Origin: Candidatus Woesearchaeota archaeon
GTDB lineage: Archaea > Nanobdellota > Nanobdellia > Woesearchaeales > UBA9642
Assembly (NCBI GenBank): GCA_016928115.1
Contig: JAFGLI010000013.1
Coordinates: forward strand, 1-56,580
DNA: 56,580 nt
Direction of reading: 5' to 3'
A model generated the notes under the pieces. That model had not been told where the DNA came from. It saw only the letters and a program-made list of their open reading frames with translations, and made no database searches. Below, in pieces: positions 27,168 to 36,948 of the stretch (position 1 is its first letter; the number at the start of each line of letters is the position of its first letter). Both the position numbers and the translations under genes were made by a program.

Positions 27168-27692
27168 TCAATTATTTTTCATGACTTCTATTAAACATGA
27201 GCATGGAAATTTTGTTTTTGCCTTTCTTAAGGCATTTTTTGCCAAATCCAGGTTCTGTTTATCCACATCTATTTCAAAAACCGGCTGGTCTTTCTTGACC
27301 TGGGCAGCTATACCTATAACCTTGCCAAAAGACAAAGTCATACCAGTACTCATCCTGTCTGCACCTGCACCTGCAGCTATTGGATTTTCCCTTAATGCAT
27401 GATGGGGATAAACCCTTACTTTGAAATAATATCCCTTAGGGCCTAAAACTTTCTGCATTGTAAAGTTTGCAGTCATCCTTCCTGATTCTAAAGTATCATG
27501 CCTGAGCTGTACTGCTTTTTTCGGCTTTAAAAGTACTTTATACTCAAATTTCCTTCCAAGCTCTCCCATATCAAACTTTGTAACCTTGCATACAGGAACT
27601 GATTTTACATAAGACTTTTTCTTGTATTTAGATTTTCTTGTATAAGGCCTTTCAACTTTTGTGTAGGAAACTCCCTTTCTTAATCTTGCCAT
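27168..27692 (-). CDS. rpl10e: 50S ribosomal protein L16/L10e
   Basis: ARLRKGVSYTKVERPYTRKSKYKKKSYVKSVP...VRVYPHHALRENPIAAGAGADRMSTGM. Confidence 0.93.
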   Translation of the reverse strand: MARLRKGVSYTKVERPYTRKSKYKKKSYVKSVPVCKVTKFDMGELGRKFEYKVLLKPKKAVQLRHDTLESGRMTANFTMQKVLGPKGYYFKVRVYPHHALRENPIAAGAGADRMSTGMTLSFGKVIGIAAQVKKDQPVFEIDVDKQNLDLAKNALRKAKTKFPCSCLIEVMKNN

Positions 27693-27860
27693 ATTATGAA
27701 AAGAAAAAAGATGGGCTTTATAAAGGTTATGGAATTCTATGAATTCATTAACTTATGCTTTATTAAATTAAATTTCAATAATTTTATAAATAATCAAATA
27801 AAATAAAATTATGTTGTCTAAATTCAGATAATCCATAAAAAAGAGGGTTTTAAATAAAAA

Positions 27861-29768
27861 ATGGCTGAATTAAAGAAAGTATTATCTATGCCTGTAATGC
27901 TTATAATAACAATAAACTCCATAATGGGAACAGGCATCTTTTTTCTTCCTGCAATCGGGGCCCGGATAGCAGGCCCGGCTTCTATGATATCATGGGGGAT
28001 ATTAGCTATATTAAGCATTTATATAGCTATGTGTTTTGGTGAACTTACAAGCATGTTCCCGACAGCAGGAGGAGTGTATGAGTTCTCCAAGCAGGCATAC
28101 GGCGGTTTTTTTTCATTTATTATAGGATGGATAACTTTTTTAGCAGGAAACATCACTATTGCCATGCTTATAGTGGGGGCAATACAATATCTTTTACCCT
28201 TACAGATAATATGGCCTAAAATACTTATTTCCCTTATGTTTATACTTATATTTAACATCATTGCTTACAAGGGAATGAAACTGTCTTCAGTAATGCTTGT
28301 AACTTTTGGAATCATCACAATGTCCACCCTGATACTTTTAATTATCCCCAACTTAATCAAACTCAATATGAATAATTACCAGCCTTTTTTTGTTACACCA
28401 ATACCAATAATCTTTTTTGCTATATTCTTTATTGCGGAGACTTTTTTTGGGTGGGAAACAGCAACTTTTCTTGCAGGGGAAACAAAAGACGGTGAAAAAA
28501 CAATGCCTAAAGTACTTATTTTAGGCACAATCATAATAGCAATCATCTCCCTGACTTTTGTCTTCAGTTCACTGGGATTTGTCAGTTGGAAAGTTTTCGG
28601 CAATTTTGAAGCACCATTGGCTTACCTAGGAACTGCACATTACGGCTCATTGGGGGGGGATGTATTCACCATCCTCGTATATATGTCAATAATAGGCTCT
28701 GTTGCAGGATGGATTGTCTCTGCCCCAAGGCTTATACTTTCAATGGCTGAAGACAAATTACTTCCCCAGCAGCTTGCATCTATTCATCCAAAATATTTTA
28801 CACCACACAAAGCCATAATATTCCAGATCATAATCACATCAATACTTGTTGTTGTGGGCGCAGCCTCGTATGCTGTTTTGCTTGAGATGCTGCTTCCTTT
28901 CCTGATTTTTATGTATTCTGTTGTGTTAATAGCACTTGTTGTCCTAAGGTTTAAGAAACCCGAGATAAAAAGATACTATAAAGTGCCTTTCGGAAAAACT
29001 GGTCCTTTTTTAGTAATAGCATTCATGCTTTTTTTAATGTATATGTGGATTGAAAACTCAACTAATGCAGTGCAGATATTAAAGATAGGGGCAAGCTTCA
29101 TACTATTTGGAGTGCCTCTTTATTTTCTATTGCTGTTTTATTATGACCCTGATGCAATAATCAAAATCAATAATTACATTGCTTATCTCAAATTATGGTT
29201 TGAAAAAATACTATACCCCATAGGCTTAAGGACAAAATTATTTAATTTGGTGGGTGAATACAGGGAAAAAATAATCCTTGAATATGGCTCTAATGTTGGT
29301 ACACTAACAATGGAGCTGGCTGAAAGAGTGGGACCTAACGGAAAAATATATGCAACCGAGATGATAGAGAATAATTTAAAGATATTAAAAAAGAGGATTG
29401 ATAAAAAGGGGCATAAGCATGTTGAGCTGATTTATGACCCCCACCAGGTAAACCGAATTCACCCGAAAATAGACTATGCAGACATGGTTTTCTCATCAGA
29501 AATGCTCAGTTACATACAGGATTTAGAAAAGGTATTGAAAGAAATCCACAAAATACTGCCTGAAAACGGCAGGATATGCTTTGTTGATTATATTGATTTT
29601 TTCAAGATTATGCCTAACGGAGGCCATTTATCTGACCTAAAAAAACTAAAGAAGAAATTTCTGGATGCAGGATTTTCAATAAATGTAGAAAAACATAAGG
29701 GGTTATTCTGGAACTACATTATTGTATATGGTATAAAAACAAGCAAAAAGGATATTGTTTTTGTGTGA
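27861..29768 (+). CDS. APC-type amino acid permease fused to C-terminal class I methyltransferase-like domain
   Basis: N-terminal SIMGTGIFFLPAIGARIAGPAS and about 12 TM; C-terminal ILEYGSNVGTLTMELAERVGPNGKIYATEMIENNLKIL and LKEIHKILPENGRICFVDYID. Confidence 0.85.
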   Translation: MAELKKVLSMPVMLIITINSIMGTGIFFLPAIGARIAGPASMISWGILAILSIYIAMCFGELTSMFPTAGGVYEFSKQAYGGFFSFIIGWITFLAGNITIAMLIVGAIQYLLPLQIIWPKILISLMFILIFNIIAYKGMKLSSVMLVTFGIITMSTLILLIIPNLIKLNMNNYQPFFVTPIPIIFFAIFFIAETFFGWETATFLAGETKDGEKTMPKVLILGTIIIAIISLTFVFSSLGFVSWKVFGNFEAPLAYLGTAHYGSLGGDVFTILVYMSIIGSVAGWIVSAPRLILSMAEDKLLPQQLASIHPKYFTPHKAIIFQIIITSILVVVGAASYAVLLEMLLPFLIFMYSVVLIALVVLRFKKPEIKRYYKVPFGKTGPFLVIAFMLFLMYMWIENSTNAVQILKIGASFILFGVPLYFLLLFYYDPDAIIKINNYIAYLKLWFEKILYPIGLRTKLFNLVGEYREKIILEYGSNVGTLTMELAERVGPNGKIYATEMIENNLKILKKRIDKKGHKHVELIYDPHQVNRIHPKIDYADMVFSSEMLSYIQDLEKVLKEIHKILPENGRICFVDYIDFFKIMPNGGHLSDLKKLKKKFLDAGFSINVEKHKGLFWNYIIVYGIKTSKKDIVFV

Positions 29769-29773
29769 TTTTA

Positions 29774-30706
29774 TTATTCCAAAGAATATTGTCTTCCGAA
29801 ATTCATATAAGGCATGAAACTGATTCCTCTGCCCATAAAAAAAGCCTGCTCATTTGACAGCTCATTAAGCAGTTGTAGAAATGATTTTTTGGTTTTATAT
29901 GAAACTAATTTTACACTAATATTCTCTTTTTCCTTTATATATTTTACAGCACTGTCTTTATCTCCTAATTCATCAACCAGGTTTAATTCCTTTGCCTCTA
30001 TGCCCAGATAAAATATTCCTGATGAAATCTCATCTTTCTGGGCTTGTGTTAAATTCCTGTTTTTCACAACTTCATCAATGAAAAACTCATGAATCTTATC
30101 CATCTTATTCTGCAATATAATCTCCTCCGGCTCAGAAAGCTCCCTGAAAGGGTCTCCTATATCCTTATAAGAGCCTGAAACCAGCCTTCTATAGGTTACA
30201 TTATAATTCTCAATAAACTCAGCGAATTCGAGATAAGATGAAATAACCCCCACAGAGCCGGTGATTGACATTTTATTTGCAACAATATAGTCGCATGAGC
30301 TTGCAATCCAGTATGCACCTGATGCGCCATATGCCCTTATCCATGCAACTGTGGTTTTATTGGTCTTTTTTATTGCAGATGCAATCTCATCAGTTGCAAC
30401 CGGAGAGCCGCCGGGAGAGTTTATCTCAAATATCATTGCCCTGATTGAAGGATTGCTGTCTGCTTTTTCAATCATACTTACAATTTCAGATGAATCACTA
30501 ACTTCTGAAGAGAACATTCCTGAAACAGAATCTGTTGTTATGGCCCCTTTTATGGGTATTAAGGCAACATTCCCAAAACCCTCTGTGTCACTGCCTAAAG
30601 CAAATAAGGATATTATGCCTGCTGAAATTAGTGCTGTTATGAATAATAAAAATAATATGATTATTATAATCAGAGTTTTGTTTTTCCGGTTATTGTTTTT
30701 TGCCAT
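29774..30706 (-). CDS. sppA: Signal peptide peptidase SppA (S49 family)
   Basis: INSPGGSPVATDEIASAIKK, GASGAYWIASSCDYIVANKMSITGSVGVI. Confidence 0.92.
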   Translation of the reverse strand: MAKNNNRKNKTLIIIIILFLLFITALISAGIISLFALGSDTEGFGNVALIPIKGAITTDSVSGMFSSEVSDSSEIVSMIEKADSNPSIRAMIFEINSPGGSPVATDEIASAIKKTNKTTVAWIRAYGASGAYWIASSCDYIVANKMSITGSVGVISSYLEFAEFIENYNVTYRRLVSGSYKDIGDPFRELSEPEEIILQNKMDKIHEFFIDEVVKNRNLTQAQKDEISSGIFYLGIEAKELNLVDELGDKDSAVKYIKEKENISVKLVSYKTKKSFLQLLNELSNEQAFFMGRGISFMPYMNFGRQYSLE

Positions 30707-30709
30707 TTA

Positions 30710-31189
30710 TCAAACACCAAAAGTTGTTATTTTCTCAACTGTTCTTGTTTTTGTTATATGCTCTAAAAACCTGTATTTGTGGGTTAATAAATATATCGGT
30801 TCTGTTATCCAAAGAAGATAAAAAGGGAAAAAAGGTATAAGGAATATATTTCTCATCAGGGATTTTAAAAAGGTCGTATTGCCTCTGACATAAATATTCA
30901 TAAGCATCTTGCCAGGTGTTTGTTTCAGGAAGTATTCGGTTACTGAAAAATAAAATAAAAAAAGCATTGAAATTATGAACATAGAAGCATAAATATAGCC
31001 CGGAATTATAATATTGGTTTGTGTTAATAATCCAAACCCTGCTTCATAAGGAAAAGCTTTCAGGAAAAGGTGCCTGAAGGGCATGACTGCAACAAAATAA
31101 AGGACGATTACATCTATGAAAAAAGCCATAACTCTCCTGGAAAGAGAAGCATTTGTCTCATATTTTCTTAACTCAAGAGGTTTTGCCAT
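30710..31189 (-). CDS. RDD family membrane protein
   Basis: ASLSRRVMAFFIDVIVLYFV and later TEYFLKQTPGKMLMNI. Confidence 0.8.
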   Translation of the reverse strand: MAKPLELRKYETNASLSRRVMAFFIDVIVLYFVAVMPFRHLFLKAFPYEAGFGLLTQTNIIIPGYIYASMFIISMLFLFYFSVTEYFLKQTPGKMLMNIYVRGNTTFLKSLMRNIFLIPFFPFYLLWITEPIYLLTHKYRFLEHITKTRTVEKITTFGV

Positions 31190-31288
31190 ATTAAAGAAAA
31201 GATATTTTATATTTAAAAATTTAATGGTAAATTTAAAAGTAATAAAAAACCATAAGACTTATAAAAGAATAAATATTTATCACAAAAT

Positions 31289-31609
31289 ATGGATAAGAAT
31301 AATAATGAAGAAATAAAATTCCACATGAGGTTTCCCCGAAATAATGAGGTTCTCGGCATTGTGGAGCAGAGGCTGGGAGGAAGCAGGTCAAGAGTTAAAT
31401 GCCTTGACGGAAAAACACGAATTTGCAGGATTCCCGGAAGGCTGAAAAGAAGTTTATGGATAAGGGAGAATGATGTTGTTTTAATCGAGCCGTGGGAGCA
31501 CTGCGGTGATGAAAAAGGCGACATTATATACAAATACAGGCAGAACCAGGTTAGTACTTTAGAAAGAAAGGGATTGTTAAAAGGCCTGGAAGACGTTGAT
31601 GAGTTTTAA
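31289..31609 (+). CDS. eif1a: Translation initiation factor aIF1A
   Basis: RFPRNNEVLGIVEQRLGGSRSRVKCLDGKTRICRIPGRLKRSLWIRENDVVLIEPW. Confidence 0.94.
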   Translation: MDKNNNEEIKFHMRFPRNNEVLGIVEQRLGGSRSRVKCLDGKTRICRIPGRLKRSLWIRENDVVLIEPWEHCGDEKGDIIYKYRQNQVSTLERKGLLKGLEDVDEF

Positions 31610-32031
31610 TCTTTTTTTCTGAAAAATTCTATTATTAATAAAATAACGCCGATTGTTATGAAGCTGTCGGCAATATTGAAAACAGGCCATATTTTAAAGT
31701 TTATAAAATCAATTACAAAGCCATAAAATATTCTGTCTATGATATTACCTGTTAAGCCTGCTGCTATGAATGTAAATGAATATGGATTAATCCGGTCATA
31801 GAAATAAATCAATAACCCCAAGACTATGACTGAAAAATAAATTAATACAGAATTTAAATCCTGAAATAAGCCAAAGCCGGCTCCTGTATTTTTTACCAAA
31901 GTAAAAGCAAAAAACTTAAAATCAATTGTTTTTGTCAGATTCAAAGCCCATATTTTTGTTAATCTATCTGTTAATAAAATTATGATTGAGATGATAATGA
32001 AAATAATCCATTTATATTTAAATTTTTTCAT
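31606..32031 (-). CDS. lspA: Signal peptidase II (lipoprotein signal peptidase)
   Basis: Four TM; VKNTGAGFG, GNIIDR, FNIADSFI catalytic motifs. Confidence 0.9.
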   Translation of the reverse strand: MKKFKYKWIIFIIISIIILLTDRLTKIWALNLTKTIDFKFFAFTLVKNTGAGFGLFQDLNSVLIYFSVIVLGLLIYFYDRINPYSFTFIAAGLTGNIIDRIFYGFVIDFINFKIWPVFNIADSFITIGVILLIIEFFRKKD

Positions 32032-32063
32032 TAATTAAAGTAGAAAGAAATAGTTTATAAATA

Positions 32064-32492
32064 TTAGTACTCCCAGCCTTTTTTCTTTGGCTCTTCTTTG
32101 TTTGATTCCTCTGCTATTTTCTCTATCCTAGCCAAGCGGTTTTCAATATTTTTAAGAATTGAGCTTACATTATCAAGCTTTAAGGACACTAATTCAATAT
32201 CTTTCTGTAAGTTTTGTGTCGGCTGTAAATTCTGCTGAGGGTAATTCTGTGAACTCATAGGATTAAACCCTGAACCCTGCGGATAGGCATTCCTCCCGGT
32301 TTCTTCCTGATCAATTGTCGGGAGAGTTGAGAATCTAGAAACAAAATCCTCCTGTCCATAACCCTGCTGCTGATTACTTAAACCAGAATCAAGATTTGGT
32401 CCTGGCGGCAGGCTTGTATCAACTGGATTATTCATATTAAGATCATCATCATCTTTATTTGACTTTCTCCTGAAGAAACTGCCTATACCCAT
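32064..32492 (-). CDS. Hypothetical protein (Gln/Pro-rich, C-terminal coiled coil)
   Basis: Open frame with C-terminal DIELVSLKLDNVSSILKNIENRLARIEK. Confidence 0.55.
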   Translation of the reverse strand: MGIGSFFRRKSNKDDDDLNMNNPVDTSLPPGPNLDSGLSNQQQGYGQEDFVSRFSTLPTIDQEETGRNAYPQGSGFNPMSSQNYPQQNLQPTQNLQKDIELVSLKLDNVSSILKNIENRLARIEKIAEESNKEEPKKKGWEY

Positions 32493-32535
32493 TTTTCACC
32501 TCTTTTTTATGATTAGGTTATTATAATTTAAAAAA

Positions 32536-33297
32536 TTATTGATTTTGATTGGCTATTTTTTCTATTAAAAAATCCGGGACTAATCCCATAGTCTTCATCA
32601 TCAATGTTCTGGGATAGAATTTTATATCTCCGTTTGTGATGTGTTTTATTAATTTAACTGAATTTGTGGGACCGAATAATTCACCAACAAATGACCCGAA
32701 TAAATAATTCCTTATGTCCTGGGAATTCAATTCATTCTCAAACTCTGCCATGACGTCACTTTTTGGCATTGAAGCCTTAAGAGAATAAACCTCTGCAAAA
32801 GAATCCAGGGGATTCTCACTCCTTATAATCTCTATGATTTCCCTGCCGGTTAAGCTTATATCCTCAATAGGAAACTCAGTTTCATTGAAATCCTCAAGAA
32901 TCCTGAAATTCAGGCAGATTATCTTATAATTGTCTTTCAGTAATTCATCAAAATCCTCTTTTTTATAATAATTTTCTGCCTCTTTTAATTCTGTCCGGTT
33001 GTAAAAGTCAGCAATATCCTCCATGCTTTCAGCCTCGTCTGCCTTTGAGAAATCAGTTTCCATTAAAGCATATAAGCTATGGGATTCATCCTCTAATAAT
33101 ATTATATTTGATGAATTGGTGAAATTATTCTTAAAATCCTTTATATCATTGAATATTATTATGCTAAAGACAATACAGAAAACCAATCCTAATAAAAGAA
33201 ATATTTTCACTATCCTCCATGCCAGGCTGAATATCCTTGAGACTATCATCAGCCCTATAAATAAAACTACTATCCCAAATATTATATACCAAAGCAT
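32536..33297 (-). CDS. Hypothetical membrane protein
   Basis: Two N-terminal hydrophobic segments; long ORF in operon direction. Confidence 0.5.
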   Translation of the reverse strand: MLWYIIFGIVVLFIGLMIVSRIFSLAWRIVKIFLLLGLVFCIVFSIIIFNDIKDFKNNFTNSSNIILLEDESHSLYALMETDFSKADEAESMEDIADFYNRTELKEAENYYKKEDFDELLKDNYKIICLNFRILEDFNETEFPIEDISLTGREIIEIIRSENPLDSFAEVYSLKASMPKSDVMAEFENELNSQDIRNYLFGSFVGELFGPTNSVKLIKHITNGDIKFYPRTLMMKTMGLVPDFLIEKIANQNQ

Positions 33298-33320
33298 ATT
33301 GTTTATAGAAATGAATGTGA

Positions 33321-33968
33321 TTATTTAAAAAGTTTTTTACAGCTTTTGCTGAAAATACATTTTTTACACAGAGGTTTATTTTTACAGAACTCTTTTGCTA
33401 ATTTTACCAGAAGAGCATGGTATTCTTTGAATAAGATTATATCTTTTTTTAGATTTTGCATAAAAAGGTTTTGCAGTTCTTCATATGTTATATTATTATT
33501 GCAGAAACCCATTCTTGAGAATATTCTTTTAGTGTATGAGTCTATTACAAATATTGGCCTGTTGAAAGCATATAATAAAATAGAATCTGCTGTCTCATTT
33601 CCTACTCCTTTTAGAGTTAATAGTTTATTTCTTAATTGTTCTGTTGATAGTTTAGTTAAATCATTATTTATATAAAAATCTGCTATTAGCTTTAATCTAT
33701 CGGCTTTTTGATTATAATAACCCGAGCTTTTTATTAACCGGGCCAGTTTTTCTGTTTTTGTTTTTTTTATATTTTTAAAAGAAAGAAGATGGTTTTTATT
33801 TAAATTATTTAAAGCCTTTTCAACATTCTTCCATGAAGTGTTCTGGGTTAGTATTGTGCCTATAATTATCTCAGATATTTTTTGTTGTTTTGTCGGTTTT
33901 TTTTGTATAATTGGCCACCATTTCTGAGGTCCGTAATAAGAGTATAATTTTTCATAGATTTTTTTCAT
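33321..33968 (-). CDS. Endonuclease III-family HhH-GPD protein with 4Fe-4S cluster
   Basis: IGTILTQNTSWKNVEKAL, LKGVGNETADSILLYAF, C-terminal CKNKPLCKKCIFSKSC. Confidence 0.85.
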   Translation of the reverse strand: MKKIYEKLYSYYGPQKWWPIIQKKPTKQQKISEIIIGTILTQNTSWKNVEKALNNLNKNHLLSFKNIKKTKTEKLARLIKSSGYYNQKADRLKLIADFYINNDLTKLSTEQLRNKLLTLKGVGNETADSILLYAFNRPIFVIDSYTKRIFSRMGFCNNNITYEELQNLFMQNLKKDIILFKEYHALLVKLAKEFCKNKPLCKKCIFSKSCKKLFK

Positions 33969-33999
33969 AAAATTTCAGATAGAAAAAAGGTTTATAAAG

Positions 34000-34695
34000 T
34001 TAATTATCTGGGAAAAGTTTCCCCATGCCTGTTTCCGGATCAATTTTATCAGACTTATATGAAGAAATTCTGGCTAATTTTCTAAACCTGCCTGGCTTAA
34101 AACCAATTGTTGAGCCAATAATTCTTGATTCTTCTGAAGGATATTTGACTCTGGAATTAGTTCGAAAAGGAGGCAATTCAAATTCATTATATTTTTCCCA
34201 TGATTTCTCATAATCAGAATCAGAAGTCTTCATATCAAAAACTCTAACAGACTGTGGAAGTCTTTTTGTTTGGGGCTGATAATAGGCTAAAAAAGGATCA
34301 TCAGTATGCCTCAATACAAAATCTTCAAGGTCTCTTAAATCTATGAGTTTATGCATATTTAATTTAGTGCCCTCTTCCAGGCATTTATTGTTTTGTGGTT
34401 TTTTATGGCTATTCACATACCTGACAAAATAATCTATACCATTTTTATAGAATATAGGAACAGATAAAACACCATTCAAATCATCTTTAATTAATTCTTC
34501 CTTAAAATAATTAACAGATGGCTTGTATCCAAAAGAATAAATATGAATATCTTTTCCATTATTTAGATTTAAATAAATATTCTCATTTTTTTTATCTTTA
34601 TTCATGGTTGAAATATCATCCCTTCTATCTAACAATTCAAGAACATAATCAATCATTTCTTCTTTTTGTTCATCATTAACTGAACATTTGGCCAT
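34000..34695 (-). CDS. Hypothetical protein
   Basis: Long ORF, no recognised motif. Confidence 0.45.
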   Translation of the reverse strand: MAKCSVNDEQKEEMIDYVLELLDRRDDISTMNKDKKNENIYLNLNNGKDIHIYSFGYKPSVNYFKEELIKDDLNGVLSVPIFYKNGIDYFVRYVNSHKKPQNNKCLEEGTKLNMHKLIDLRDLEDFVLRHTDDPFLAYYQPQTKRLPQSVRVFDMKTSDSDYEKSWEKYNEFELPPFRTNSRVKYPSEESRIIGSTIGFKPGRFRKLARISSYKSDKIDPETGMGKLFPDN

Positions 34696-34765
34696 TTTAT
34701 ACCATATATAATTATATATTTATAAACTTTTCGTTTTTTAACTACTATTTAGTAATAATATAGAA

Positions 34766-35041
34766 TCAGTCTGCTGCAAATAAATCAGAATCATTAACCT
34801 TAAACCACTTTAATCTTGCCCCTGCGTCTAACCAGGCATGTGCATAATTCAATGCGCCAAAAGCCCTGACATAATCCCCTTTTTCTTTGAAATAGTTTGC
34901 GTCCTTATAATATCTCTGGGCCATATCAAGAAAGTCATGGGCCTCTTTTTTATCTACTATTTCATTAGAGTTTACTTTATCTAAAGCTCTTTTAGTAACA
35001 TCAAAATACTTATTCAGTGTTTCTTCTGTTATTTCTTTCAT
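34766..35041 (-). CDS. DUF357 domain-containing protein
   Basis: MAQRYYKDANYFKEKGDYVRAFGALNYAHAWLDAGARL. Confidence 0.85.
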   Translation of the reverse strand: MKEITEETLNKYFDVTKRALDKVNSNEIVDKKEAHDFLDMAQRYYKDANYFKEKGDYVRAFGALNYAHAWLDAGARLKWFKVNDSDLFAAD

Positions 35042-35096
35042 TTTTTCATTATAAAATACAAAACTATAAAAAATTAACTGTATTCTTAAATCAGAA

Positions 35097-35585
35097 ATGA
35101 ATTATTATGATGAAACAGCAGAAGGATATGAAGAATTACATAAAAAAGAACAGCTGAATAAGATAAAGATTATCCTGGAGAATTTAAAGATAGAGAAAAC
35201 AGATAAGTTATTAGATATTGGCTGTGGAATGGGTTTTTTATTTGATTTTGCAGAATGTGATTTTATTGGTATTGATCCAAGTAAAAAACTAATTGAAAAA
35301 AGCAGGCACAAGGATAAAATCCTGTTAGGAAATGCAGAAAAACTTCCTTTTAAGGACAATGAGTTTGATGTAATTGTTTCCATAACAGCAATACATAATT
35401 TTGACAATATTGAACAATCTTTGAAAGAAATGAAAAGGGTTTTAAGAGATAAAGGAAAGATTGCAATAACTGTCCTAAAGAAATCCAAGAAAAGCAATGA
35501 TATAGAAAAACTCCTGAACAAATATTTTAAGATAAATACAGTCATAGATGAAGGAATGGATTTGGTTTATTTTGGAGAAAAATAG
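35097..35585 (+). CDS. Class I SAM-dependent methyltransferase
   Basis: LLDIGCGMGFLFDF, GNAEKLPFKDNEFDVIVSITAIHNF. Confidence 0.88.
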   Translation: MNYYDETAEGYEELHKKEQLNKIKIILENLKIEKTDKLLDIGCGMGFLFDFAECDFIGIDPSKKLIEKSRHKDKILLGNAEKLPFKDNEFDVIVSITAIHNFDNIEQSLKEMKRVLRDKGKIAITVLKKSKKSNDIEKLLNKYFKINTVIDEGMDLVYFGEK

Positions 35586-35609
35586 ATGTTAAACTCAATT
35601 AAAAAAGTC

Positions 35610-36158
35610 TTAGTCATGAGGTTGGGTTTTACTTCCTCTGTATGCTCCTTCTGCCGCAGAATTTACACCAAAAAGTTTTCTAAAACAATCCATATACCAA
35701 CCCATTGTTGGACCAATTAATGATGAAATTGTCGCAAGATATGTTGCTCCATTTTTAACTTTCTCCATATCTACTTTTCCCTCAGAAACATAACTTCCTA
35801 TTGCGATTGCTACTGAATAAATTGGTACTTGGAAAGTATTAAATGCAAGAAGGTCAACCAATCTTTTTCTAAGATTTCCACTTTTTTCAGTTGTTTTTGT
35901 TAGTTTGAAAGTTTTTTCTCTCCACCAACCATATATTCCACCTGTAACAGAATTCATAACAGTTGCTGATGCCCTTGAAGCAACAATTCCTGTAAAATTT
36001 AATCCTGCTATATAATCAAGTAAACTTCCAACAATTAATGAATATGTAATATTTCCTACAGTATCAACCACTGCAATCTTACCAGCAGAGGATTGTTTAT
36101 TTTCCTTAATTTTTGCTTCAAGATCTGTTTCTTCAGATTTATCTCTAATTTCATCCAT
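35610..36158 (-). CDS. AlaE-like L-alanine exporter family protein
   Basis: VDTVGNITYS..., IYGWWREKTF, LVDLLAFNTFQVPIYSVAI, GPTMGWYMDCFRKLFGV follow the AlaE layout. Confidence 0.65.
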   Translation of the reverse strand: MDEIRDKSEETDLEAKIKENKQSSAGKIAVVDTVGNITYSLIVGSLLDYIAGLNFTGIVASRASATVMNSVTGGIYGWWREKTFKLTKTTEKSGNLRKRLVDLLAFNTFQVPIYSVAIAIGSYVSEGKVDMEKVKNGATYLATISSLIGPTMGWYMDCFRKLFGVNSAAEGAYRGSKTQPHD

Positions 36159-36271
36159 TTTACTATAAATAGAATGTTTTCTTTTATAAACTTTTCTGTT
36201 ATTTACTACTTAATAGTTAATATAAATAGTTTATTAAAAAATTTAAATATAAACACCCAATCCAAACCAAT

Positions 36272-36673
36272 ATGAAAATCGCAATTTGCGGCAGTGTGTC
36301 TTTTGCTAAGGAGATGCTTGAAATTAAGAAAAAACTGGAAGCACAAAATTATAATGTTGTTGTTCCTTCAGGTATTGAGAAATATGCTGACGGCTCTCTT
36401 AATGTTGAAACCAAATGGGAAAAAATAGAATTTGATGTTATCCGTGCTTATTTTGAGGAAATAAAGAAAAACGATGCAATATTAGTTATTAACAAAGACA
36501 AGAACAATATAAAGAATTATCTTGGTGGAAACAGCCTGATTGAGATTGCTTTTGCCCATGTATTAAATAAGAAAATATTCCTGCTTAATCCTATCCCTGA
36601 AATGAATTATTCTGATGAAATAGAAGCAATGAAACCTATTGTTATAAATGGGGATTTAAGCAGAATAAAATAA
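36272..36673 (+). CDS. Nucleoside 2-deoxyribosyltransferase-like protein
   Basis: KIAICGSVSFAKEMLEIKKKLEAQ..., DAILVINKD...GGNSLIEIAFAHVLNKKIFLL. Confidence 0.6.
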   Translation: MKIAICGSVSFAKEMLEIKKKLEAQNYNVVVPSGIEKYADGSLNVETKWEKIEFDVIRAYFEEIKKNDAILVINKDKNNIKNYLGGNSLIEIAFAHVLNKKIFLLNPIPEMNYSDEIEAMKPIVINGDLSRIK

Positions 36674-36734
36674 ATGAATATGTTAGATTTTCTTTGATTT
36701 GTTTAAGAGGAAAAATCAAACTTCTCTTAATCAC

Positions 36735-36852
36735 GATGTTAAGTTCAATTGTGTTTAAGTTCTTTTTAGAAAAGGGGGGAGTTCGTCCTTCGCACATATA
36801 CACTCCCTGCGGAGAAATTTATTACCGTGAAAATTTAATTGAAATTAACATC
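36735..36852. mobile_element. MITE-like 118-bp element with 16-bp imperfect terminal inverted repeats
   Basis: GATGTTAAGTTCAATT at left versus AATTGAAATTAACATC at right (15/16 complementary); internal GGGAGT..ACTCCC stem; no ORF. Confidence 0.5.
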
Positions 36853-36948
36853 TATTATAAGAAAGAATAATCAAAACCTGGATTATCAAGTATAAATTAT
36901 TTTTTTCTTTAGAAAACTTTAAAAACCCATTTCTATATTTAGAATAAG

